Below, piece after piece: positions 1 to 10,700 of a stretch of 64,000 nucleotides of DNA. Source of the DNA: Serripes groenlandicus. Lineage: Eukaryota > Mollusca > Bivalvia > Cardiida > Cardiidae. Location of the stretch: positions 144,948,350-145,012,349 of the forward strand of contig JASEVX010000003.1 of the NCBI GenBank assembly GCA_031761405.1. The letters are read 5' to 3'. The stretch's first letter is position 1. The number at the start of each line of letters is the position of its first letter. Position numbers and translations under genes: made by a program. Below the pieces are notes generated by a model. It worked only from the letters and a program-made list of their open reading frames with translations, did no database searches and was not told the origin of the DNA.

Positions 1-160
1 TTCGGGCCGACACATTCCGTCTCAGGGGGATACAGGTATGGAGTAATAATTCCTGAAACAGAAAGTCCACAGAAAGCGAAAAGTGTCTGTCCGGGTAAGC
101 CTGCGCGGCTTGCTTAGGCTGATTCGGGTCGACACTGTTGGTTTTCTCATACGACGGCTC
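1..160. mobile_element. Foldback MITE, GAGCCGT family, right part
   Basis: The right-hand part of a dispersed element, cut by the window edge. It ends in the family's terminal arm: a GTTGGTTTTCTC motif, then GACGGCTC at 153-160. The interior (CCGACACATTCCGTCTCAGG, then a CTGAAACAGAAA stretch) matches the copies at 41096-41339 and 56651-56885. No coding capacity. Confidence 0.75.
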
Positions 161-433
161 ACTTAATAAATAGAATTGAAAACATAGTGTCAAAGGAACA
201 AAATGCTAACGTTGAGGAATTTCGTCTTGAGACAATGATTTCAAAATCCGTCTGAAGCAGATGATTCAAATTCATACGCGTCTGCAAGTGGGAAATGATT
301 GAACCAGTAGTATCTCTGGTATATTACGGCAGCTTATTGTATTGACTATTTCTATTATTTCAATTACCGACTTGAATTTATGTGTTGACCAGTTCACTTT
401 GCATGCAAATCTTTTAGCCATAACGCAAGTGAA

Positions 434-660
434 TGCCTCGGTGGTGTAGTGGTAGTGCGTCCGGTCGCGGGTTCGATTCACGCCTTACCTGGTCATGCAA
501 AGACTTTAAAAATGGAAGTAATGGATTTCCCTCCATGGCCCCCAGATTCATTAGGTTAGCATTACAACTGACTGGCAGGATCTGGTAACTTACCCTGGAA
601 ACGCCGCGATATAACTGAAAAGTTATTGAAAGTGGCGTTTAACACCATACAAACAAACAA
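434..660 (+). mobile_element. tRNA-derived SINE
   Basis: It opens with a tRNA-like head: an A-box-like GGTGTAGTGGT and a B-box GGGTTCGATTC near 470-480. The 3' core reads CGCCGCGATATAACTGAAAAG, then a stretch ending GTGGCGTTTAACACC, with a short ACAAACAAACAAG tail. This head, core and tail layout is that of tRNA-derived SINEs, and the core recurs in reverse elsewhere in the window (for example 17107-17400). The missing acceptor stem argues against a functional tRNA gene. Confidence 0.75.
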
Positions 661-815
661 GCACAGCCCTAACATAAGTCATAGGATGTAAGATAACCTA
701 CAATTTGAAAAGCAAAGTTCGAAAGGGGTTAGGATTTGACTCGACCGATCACTCCCGAACCAATATGCGAGATTAAACAAGAAATGGTTTAAGTATGAGT
801 TAATATTTGGACTAG

Positions 816-920
816 GCCATGACACAAGGTACACGTTGACGTTTGTGAACAGTATATATCCAGATCAGCTGTACATCCGCACGGGTATGATCAAGGTCTA
901 AAGTGTAACCAATTCCTTGT
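816..920. repeat. Dispersed repeat (AAAGGTACAAGTTG family)
   Basis: A copy of a short repeat beginning near GACACAAGGTACACGTTGAC and containing ATCCAGATCAG, then a CATCCGCAC motif. Related copies lie near 1624-1715, 12940-13040, 18780-18850, 21470-21560, 48135-48230 and 63925-64000. No ends, coding capacity or tRNA head were identified. It may be an old non-autonomous element. Confidence 0.55.
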
Positions 921-1074
921 TTTGTTCCCACACAAACGGCTTGAGTACTGGTTAAGTCTCCACGAAGCAAACATTGAGCGTTATTAATATTAGCTGAAAG
1001 CTTTTTTCGCAATCGATGTTAACTAAATCAGTTCGCAATTTTCTAAAAAGTTCTTATTCGTATATTGCACATAG

Positions 1075-1238
1075 CCCCGACCCGTGGATTTTGGATGGGA
1101 CTTTATAGCGATAAAGGATCCAAACAGTATGAGTGGAGTGATAGAACTGTTGTGACCTATACAAACTGGGACTATACAGTCAAACAGCCGCAATATTTCG
1201 ATTACGTCGCGGGAAGCTGTGGGGCGATGTTTATCCAG
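1075..1238 (+). CDS. CTLD gene exon 1 of window (CTLD A, middle)
   Basis: The central part of CTLD A. It reads FWMGL (the WIGL motif), then EWSDRTVVTYTNW, a QPQ at the position where EPN or QPD sits in sugar-binding CTLDs, and CGAMF with the first conserved cysteine of the C-terminal part. The acceptor is ATAG at 1071-1074 and the donor CAG|GTAGCG. The exon enters with 2 nt of a split codon and leaves in phase 0. The preceding exons lie upstream of the window or are unrecognised. QPQ is not a standard calcium-site tripeptide. Confidence 0.82.
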
Positions 1239-4200
1239 GTAGCGTATTTTCTTACAGCGTTTATTGCTGTGGAAGGTGTTTTCCTAATATCGTTTTGTGC
1301 TAAACGTCTATGTGAACTCATTCAGGTTTATCGATGGAATGGTAGTTACTAACGATGTACACCAATATTAGCCTTTACGAAAGCGCATACATCTGTATCT
1401 ACAATGATGGCGAATGTGATCTAAAGTTGTGAATTACGAAATAAGTAATTGTTGTTTCAAGGGACACTGCTTAATTACCAATGCCTAACGTTAACTCTGT
1501 CAATCAATTCTAATCACCCTATTGTGTTATTCGCTGTGTGTAACCCAGAACGTCATATGGCACTGTGGTAGTTATACCTTAATTGTGAACATGTTTATTA
1601 AAAGACTTAACGAAACAGAACCAGCCCAGTGCATGTGAAAAGGTACGTGTTAACATTTTTAAACAGTATAGACTCAGATGATCCTGTATATCTGCACAGT
1701 CAGATAAGATTCTACATAAGTTGACAGAATCTTCCAACACATTTGTGTACGTTTCGCAAAGCCAACTTGTATTTTTATTCATGCATTTTCTCATGTAATG
1801 ATTGGTCGAATAATTGATTGGCGGTTTAGCGGTTTTGTATCACGACGACCGGTGCATCTAACCACGTGTTTCATGACAGGCCTGTACCAATAGCTAACCC
1901 AGGATTTTCCCCAGGCCACTGGCAATCTTTTCACATAGACGTTTAGCTCATTGATATAAAAGTCGAATGGTGCTAGTCACAATAACCTTCGTCAATCATT
2001 TGAAGGGAGGCACCTCCGAGCTAATCATAATTGATATAGTTAGAGGTGTAAAGACTGACAATAAACCCTTTCAATGCTGAATATTCAAATGGAATTGTCA
2101 TTCTAGCTTTAAATTTAAAAAGGTTAATGTACTATTATGGGAATATCAAGGTAAGCACGTTGAGTCGAGCAGCCACACTATAAGAGCCTGGTCAGATAGC
2201 GTAGATGCGCCGGACTGCATGGCTCTTTACTGGTGGCAAATGCTTCTCAAATTCGATTCCAGCAGTAATGAGGGTTTATGTGACGGGTCGTTCTATGTCA
2301 AATGTTTTTTGTATTTATCGTACGGTCGCTGTACACAGATACTACAAGGTTATTTGTGTAAAAAAACATAACATCCAATATAGAGCTAGTCAGATGGCGT
2401 GGAAGCGCCTGCTTGCATGGCTCTATACTGGTGGCAAAGGCTTCTCAAATCGATTCCAGTAGTAATGAGGGTGTATGTGACAGGCGTACTATGTCAAACG
2501 TTTTTTATTTATCGTACAGACTGACACCTGGAACGACGGTCCCTGTACACAGATTACACAGGGGCTTTTGTTTAAAAAACCACAACCAATATAGAGCTGC
2601 TCAGATGGCGTGGAAGCGCCTGCTTGCATGGCTCTATACTAGTAGCGGCTCTGGTTTCTCAAACCCTATTCTAGCAGTCATAGGGGGTTAATGTTTTTAT
2701 TTATCGTACAGACTGGCACTTGGAATGACGGTCCCTGTACACAGATTCTACAGGGTTATGTGTGTAAGAAATCGAAACAATCACTCTCAACAACTGTCGC
2801 TTCTCCTTTCAAAAAAGGCTGTTCTGGGGTAAGTAAGCTTTCGCTATCTATCCTATTAACCCTTATCCTGCTGAATTCTTATAATTTGTATCATCGTCCT
2901 TGGTATTCGTAAAGATTTTAGATATTTGGACCCTACATTATCGCATAATTTGACCTACATTATCGCATAATTTGACCTACATTATGCGCATATTATGACA
3001 TATTTATTCGCATATTTTGAGCTACATTATTCGCATATATTGACCTATATTATTCGCATAATTTGACCTACATTATTCGCATATTTTGAGCTACATTATT
3101 TGCTTATATTGACGTACTTTATTCGCATATTATGACCTTCATTATTTGCATATTATGACCTACATTATTCGCATATTTTAAACTAGATTTTAAATTCTTA
3201 CAATTGGTAGGATCGTCCTTGGTATTCGTCAAGATTTTAGATATTTAAAAATAAACACATGAGGAGCAAACGAAGCATTAAAGGGTTTAATGTATGTTTT
3301 GGTACAGTTATAAGAGTATAACACGAAATTACCTAATTACTCAGCAAATAATGCCCGAAGGGCATTATGTCAGCTGTGTAATTTGGCTATTTCGTGTTAT
3401 ACTCTTATAACTGTACCAAAACATACATTAAACCCTTATAATTGCAGTTTAAGAAAAAAACAGCTATTTTTTATCGAAAGAATTGTTTGAAAAGGGACAT
3501 ATAAATTGAACATTGGGATCTCTTTTTTATGTTCTTTACGCCGATAACATGATCTAATACTAGGAAAATGACGTCACGTTAGCGTTTTGACGTCATACGA
3601 TAGTCGCTTTGGCGCCAAAACCCGTAAATTTCATCTAGAAATATTGTAAACGTTAAGTACATTTTTATCGAAATACGCCTCATAAGTCACTTTATGTGAT
3701 AGATATAATATCTCATGAGTGTTATTTATTATTACTTTTAAAAAATTAAGCTGAATATGACCTCGGCATAATTATTTGTGGCATTGTTTACGGTTAACTG
3801 TCGAAATTAAAGGTATTTTTCGAAAGTAGTTCCGTGAACTGGTCATGTGATCAATTGCAGTTATTGGAAAATAAACGCAATTCCTTTTAGTCACGTGATC
3901 GGTTTTGAACCAATCAAAACGAGTGATTCACCGTGCTTTTGAAGCAACTGCAATTATATCAAGATTAAAGCGCATGAATGTGTATGCATATTATGGCGTA
4001 CATTGTTCGCATATTTTGACCTACATTATTCGCATAATTTGACCTACATTATTTTGACCTACAATATTCGCATATTTTAACCTACATTATTTGCATAATT
4101 TGACATACATTATTAGCATATTTTGACCTATATTATTCGCATTTTTGACCTACATTATTCGCATATTTGACCTACATTATTCGCATATTTTGACATGCAT

Positions 4201-7200
4201 TATTCGCATATTTTGACCTTCATTATTTGCATATTTTGACCTACATTATTTGCATATTATGACATACATTATGCGCATATTATGACATATTTTTGCGCAT
4301 ATTATGACCTACATTATTCTCATATTTTGACCAACATTATTTGCATATTATAACCTACATTATTCGCATATTTTGACCCTACATTATTCGCATATTATAA
4401 CATACATTATTCGCATATTTTGACCTTCATTATTCGCATATTTGGACCTACATTATTCACATATTTCGTCCTTTATTTTTCGCATATTTTTGACCTACAT
4501 TATTCGCATATTGTGTTCAAAATATGTAAATATAGGCAAATGTTTTTTTAAAGTAGCATACAGTAGAATAATGGTTTATTCTCTCCAAAGCTTCATATTT
4601 TCTTCTAAAAAGATAGTTATGATATTTTATAGATCGATTTGTTGTATGCAGTAAAGTGTTTTAGATCGATTTGTTGTACGAAGTAAAGTCTTTTAGATCG
4701 ATTTGTTGTACGCAGTAAAGTGTTTTAGATCGATTTGTTGTATGCAGTAAAGTGTTTTAGATCGATTTGTTGTACGCAGTAAAGTGTTTTAGATCGATTT
4801 GTTGTACGCAGTAAAGTGTTTTAGATCGATTTGTTGTATGCAGTAAAGTGTTTTAGATCGATTTGTTGTACGCAGTAAAGTGTTTTAGATCGATTTGTTG
4901 TACGCAGTAAAGTGTTTTAGATCGATTTGTTGTATGAAGTAAAGTGTTTTAGATCGATTTGTTGTACGCAGTAAAGTGTTTTAGATCGATTTGTTGTACG
5001 GCAGTAAACTGTTTTAGATCTATTTGTTGTATGCAGTAAAGTGTTTTAGATCGATTTGTTGTACGCAGTAAAGTGTTTTAGATCGATTTGTTGTACGCAG
5101 TAAAGTGTTTTAGATCGATTTTGTTGTACGCAGTAAAGTGTTTAAGATCGATTTGTTGTACGCAGTAAAGTGTTTTAGTCGATTTGTTGTACGCAGTAAA
5201 GACTTTTAGATCGATTTGTTGTACGCAGTAAAGTGTTTTAGATCGATTTGTTGTCATGCAGTAAAGTGTTTTAGATCGAGTTTGCTGTACGCAGTAACAG
5301 TGTTTTAGATCGACGTGTTGTACAGAGTAAAGTGTTTTAGATCGATTTGTTGTACGCAGTAAAGTGTTTTAGATCGATTTGTTGTACGCAGTAAAGTCTT
5401 TTAGATCGATCTGTTGTACGCAGTAAAGTGTTTTAGATCGATTGTTGTACGCAGTAAAGTGTTTTCAATTCCCATATAACAGGACTCTTTTTTAACCCTT
5501 TCCCTCATACGAAAATTCTGCAGCAGACGACTTTGAACGTATTTTGTCAAAAACATAGAAAATCTCCATAATTGAATGGATAACCTATGACTAAAAGTTG
5601 AAAACATTGTGGCAAAAGGAGAAATTGCACGTTTGTGCAATTTCTTCTTTTGTCACTATGTTTTCAAATAGCCATCTGCTGCAGAGGCGTCAGAAAGCGT
5701 CTATATGAGGGAAAGGGTTAATTGTATGCTTAGTTTTAAGATCGAGCCCTGATAGCTCAGTTGGTAGCGACGCAGGCTGCCAATCAAGGGGATGTGAGTT
5801 CGAACCCTAGGTCGGTCGACATTATCGTTACCTTCTATAAATGGGCTAACAGTCTATGTGGAAAAGCAGCCAGTNNNNNNNNNNNNNNNNNNNNNNNNNN
5901 NNNNNNNNNNNNNNNNNNNNNNNNNNNNNNNNNNNNNNNNNNNNNNNNNNNNNNNNNNNNNNNNNNNNNNNNNNNNNNNNNNNNNNNNNNNNNNNNNNNN
6001 NNNNNNNNNNNNNNNNNNNNNNNNNNNNNNNNNNNNNNNNNNNNNNNNNNNNNNNNNNNNNNNNNNNNNNNNNNATTTGGACCTACATTGATTCACATAT
6101 TATGTCCTTTATTTTTCGCATTATTTTTGACCTACATTATTCGCATATTGTGTTCAAATAATATGAAATATAGGCAATGTTTTTTTAAAAGTAGCATACA
6201 GTAGAATAATGGTTTATTCTCTCCAAAGCTCATATTTTCCTTCTGAAAAAGATAGTTATGATATTTTTATAGATCGATTTGTTGTATGCAGTAAAGTGTT
6301 TTAGATCGATGTGTTGTACGAAGTAAAGTCTTTTGAGATCGATTTGTTGTACGCAGTAGAAAGTGTTTTAGATCGATTTGTTGTTATGCAGTAAAGTGGT
6401 TTATAGATCGATTTGTTGTACGCAGTAAAGTGTTTTAGATCGATTTGTTGTACGCAGTAAAGTGTTTTAGATCGATTTGTTGTATGCAGAAAGTGTTTTA
6501 GATCGATTTGTTGTACGCAAGTAAAGTGTTTTAGATCGATTTGTTGTACGCATGTAAAGTGTTTTTAGATCGATTTGTTGTATGAAGTAAAGTGTTTTAG
6601 ATCGATTTGTTGTCGCAGTAAAGTGTTTTAGACTCGATTTGTTTTGTACAGCCAGTAAACTGTTTTTAGATCTATTTGTTGTAATGCTGTAAAGTGTTTT
6701 AGATCGATTTTTGTTGTCGCAGTAAAGTCTTTTAGATCGATTTGTTTGTACGCAGTAAAGGTTTTTAGATCGATTTGTTGTAACGCAGTAAAGTGTTTAA
6801 GATCGATTTGTTGTAACGCAGTAAAGTGTTTTAGATCGATTTGTTGTACGCAGTAAAGACTTTTAGATCGATTTGTTGTACCGCAGTAAAGTGTTTAGAT
6901 CGATTATGTTGTATGCATTAAGTGTTTTATGATCGGATTTGTTGTACGCAGTACAAAGTGTTTTAGATCGACTGTTGTACGCAGTAAAAGTTGTTTTAGA
7001 TCAGATTGTTGTACGCAGTAAGTGTTTTAGATCGATTTGTTGTACGCAGTAAAGTCTTTTAGATCGATCTGTGTACGCAGTAAAGTGTTTTAGATCGATT
7101 TGTTGTACGGCAGTAAAGTGGTTTCAATTCCCATATACAGGACTCTTTTTTAACCCTTTCCCTCCATACGAAAATTCTGCAGCAGACGACTTTGAACGTA

Positions 7201-7668
7201 TTTGTCATAACATAGAAAATCTCCATAATTGATATGGATAACCTCTGACTAAAAGTGGAAAACATTGTGGCAAAAGAGAAATTTCACGTTTTGTGCAATT
7301 TTCTTCTTTTGTCACTATGTTTTTCAAAATAGGCCATTTGCTGCAGTGCGTCAGAGAAGCGTCTATATGAGGGAAAGTGTTTAATTGTATGCTTAGTTTT
7401 AAGACGAGCCCTGATAGCTCAGTTGGTAGCGACGCAGGCTGCCAGATCAGGGGATGTGAGTTCGAACCCTAGGTCGTCGACATTATCGTTACCTTCTATA
7501 AATTGGGCTAACAGTCTATGTGGAAAAGCAGCCAGTTGCTTGAAAGTCTGCTGTGGAAGTATTGGTATTGAACACCAGGAAACACCTATGGGTAGAGTGA
7601 CATCTATAACCAATCACTCCACTACTTCCTATTAAGCAGATCTGCAATTAGCCGTCTTCTCCCCCTTC

Positions 7669-7710
<42 letters not shown>

Positions 7711-10700
7711 ATACCACCCTTCCATTCTATCATAACATCAAATCTGCAAGCAGACGGCTATGTAAACATTTGGGCAAAACTAGAGAAAATCACTTTAACT
7801 GGAAGAACATTTATTAAATGGCTTAGATGAACATTGCAAGAGGAGACACTGCTTCATTTTGAGCAGTTTCACCTTTTGCCACAGTGATTTTAAAAAGTTG
7901 TTTGCTGCAGAGGCGTCATAAAGCGCCTTCAAATGGTTAATTGTTAAATATTGTGTCTGAGATAACTGCAATCAGATGACTTTATAGTGTATTTTTTGGA
8001 ACGGACTTGCAGCAGACGGCTTTTTGAAAACATAGTGACAAAGAAGAAATCGCTCAAACGAGCAATTTCTCCTTTTGCCACAATGTTAACCACTTTTAAT
8101 CAAAGGTTATCCTTTCAATTATAGAGATTATTTCATCTGCTGCAGAATTGTTTTATGAGGTAAAGGGTTAAATAATTCATTCAGCAGGATTAGTGTCTTG
8201 TAGACATACATTGTTCAGCATATTGCAGGATTAGTGGCCGTGTAGCTAAGCATTGTTCAGCATATTGCAGGATAGTGGTCGTGTAGACATACATTGTTCA
8301 AGCATATTGCAGGATTAGTGGTCGTGTAGATAAACATTGTTCAGCATATTGCAGGATTAGTGGTCGTGTAGACATACATTGTTCAGCATATTGCAGGATT
8401 AGTGGTTGTGTAGACATACATTGTTCAGCATATTGCAGGATTAGTAGTCGTGTAGACATACATTGTTCAGCATATTGCATATTGCATATTCAAAATGAGC
8501 AGTGTCTCTCTTGGCCGCAATGTCTCTAAGCCATTTAATAAATGTTCTTCCAGTTAAAGAGATTTTCTCTAGTTTTGCCAAATGTTTTACATAGCCGTTC
8601 TGCTGCAGATGTGATGTATGATAGAAAGAAGGGTGGGGGTGGGGTATGGGAGGAAGGGGGTAAAGCCGGCTAATTGCAGATCTGCTTAATAGGAAGTATT
8701 GATTGATTGGTTATAGATGTTCACCTACCCATGTGTTTCCTGGTGTTCCAATACCAATACTTCACACAGCAGACTTTCCAAGCAACTGGCTGCTTTTCCA
8801 CATAGACTGTTAGCCCATTTATAGAAGGTGACGATAATGTCGACCGACCTAGGGTTCGAACTTCACATCCCCTTGATTGGCAGCCTGCGTCGCTACCAAC
8901 TAAGCTATCAGGGCTCGATCTTAATACTAAGCATACAATTATCTGAGATAACTGCAATTCAGATGACTTTTATAGTGTATTTTTTTGGAACGGACTTGCA
9001 GCAGACGGCTATTTGAAAAACATAGTGGCCAATAGAAAAGAATTGCACAAAACGTGCATTTTCTCCCTTTTGCCACAATGTTTCCACTTGTTAGTCATAG
9101 GTTATCCATTCAATTATGAAGATTTTCTATGTTTTGACAAAATACGATCAAAGTCGTCTGCTGCAGAATTTTTGTCATGAGGGAAAGGGTTAAAAAAGAG
9201 TCCTGTTATATGGTGAATTTGAAAACACTTTACTGCGTACAACAAATCGATCTAAAAGACTTTACTGCATACAACAAATCGATCTAGAAGACTTTACTGC
9301 ATACAACAAATCGATCTAAAACACTTTAATCGCGTACAACAAACGATCTGAAACACTTTACTGCGTACAACAAATCGATCTAAAACACTTTACTGCGTAA
9401 ACAAATCGATCTAAAACACTTTACTGCGTACAACAAATTGATCTAAAACACTTTACTGCGGTACAACAAATCGATCTAAAACACTTTACTGCGTACAACA
9501 AATCGATCTAAAACACTGCGATTTACTGCGATCTAAAACACTTTACTGCGTACAAACAAATCGATATAAAACACTTTACTGCGTACAACAAATCGATCTT
9601 AAACACTTTACTGTGTACAAACAAATCGATCTAAAACACTTAACTGCGTACAACAAATCGATCTAAAACACTTTACTTCATACAACAATCGATACTAAAA
9701 CACTTTACTGCGTTACAACAAATCGATCTAAAACACTTTACTGCGTACAACAAATCGATCTAAAACACTTTACTGCGTACAACAAATCGATCTAAAACAC
9801 TTTACTGCGTACAACAAATCGATCTAAACACTTTACTGCATACAACAAATCGATCTAAAACACTTTTACTGGCGTACAACCAAATCGATCTAAAACACTT
9901 TACTGCGTACAACAAATCGATCTAAAACACTTTATTGCGATCTAATACACTTTACTGCGTACAAACAAATCGATATAAAACACTTTACTGCGTACAACAA
10001 ATCGATCTAAAAACACTTTACTGTGTACAACAAATCGATCTAAAACACTTTACTGCGTACAACAAATCGATCTAAAACACTTTACTGCGTACAACAAATC
10101 GATCTAAAACGGTTTACTGCGTACAACAAATCGATCTAAAACACTTTACTGCGTACAAACAAATCGATCTAAAAGATTTTACTGCATACAACAAATCGAT
10201 CTAAACACTTTACTGCGTACAACAAATCGATCTAAAACACTTTACTGCCGCACGCACAAATCGATCTAAACACTTTACTGCAATATGCTGAACAATGGTA
10301 TGTCTACACGACCACTACTCCTGCAATATGCTGAACAATGTGATGTCTACACGACCACTAATCCTGCAATATGCTGAGCATATTGCAGGATTAGTAGTCG
10401 TGTAGACATACATTGTTCAGCATATTGCAGGATTAGTGGTCGTGTAGACATACATTGTTCAGCATATTGTAGGATTAGTGGTCGTGTAGACATACATTGT
10501 TCAGCATATTGTAGGATTAGTGGTCGTGTAGACATACATTGTTCAGCATATTGCAGGATTAGTGGTCGTGTAGATATGCATTGTTCAGCATATTGCAGGA
10601 TTAGTGGTCGTGTAGACATACATTGTTCATCATATTGTAGGATTAGTGGTCGTGTAGATATGCATTGTTCAGCATATTGCAGGAGTAGTGGTCGTGTAGA

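Larger units (their letters stand above)
2191..2795 (+). repeat. Threefold tandem duplication of an intron-plus-exon unit
   Basis: Three head-to-tail copies of about 200 bp, at 2191-2388, 2389-2599 and 2600-2795. Each begins near TCAGATGGCGTGGAAGCG, continues through TGCATGGCTCTATACT, and reaches a TTTATTTATCGTACAG acceptor-like segment followed by the CTLD A end exon. Only the third has an intact exon. In the first, the acceptor and the Trp-Asn-Asp part are deleted. In the second, the acceptor and WND survive but the GYVCKK segment reads GLLFKK, losing its cysteine, and a stop follows without a donor. Confidence 0.85.
8489..10280. repeat. Right arm of a large inverted repeat
   Basis: Read in reverse, this block matches 6264-7863: MITE fragment with CATTTAATAAATGTTCTTCC, G-rich tract, SINE, TTAA MITE, then 32 bp satellite. 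The loop is about 625 bp (7864-8488). The arms differ in satellite length and small indels. Confidence 0.85.

Noticed and set aside
2191..2260. tRNA-Leu-like pattern in the triplicated unit
   Set aside because: A weak A-box-like TCAGATGGCG and no proper B box. It is part of the intron duplicated with the exon.
5745..5820. A functional tRNA gene
   Set aside because: A and B boxes are good, but the sequence continues into the SINE body present in other copies, and the acceptor stem does not pair convincingly.
5761..6204. Frames running through the N gap
   Set aside because: They contain undetermined bases and begin inside a SINE.
8298..8480. A 60-codon - strand frame
   Set aside because: The same 42 bp satellite artefact.
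4627..10280. Possible CRISPR arrays
   Set aside because: Units are contiguous with no unique spacers, and the DNA is from an animal.
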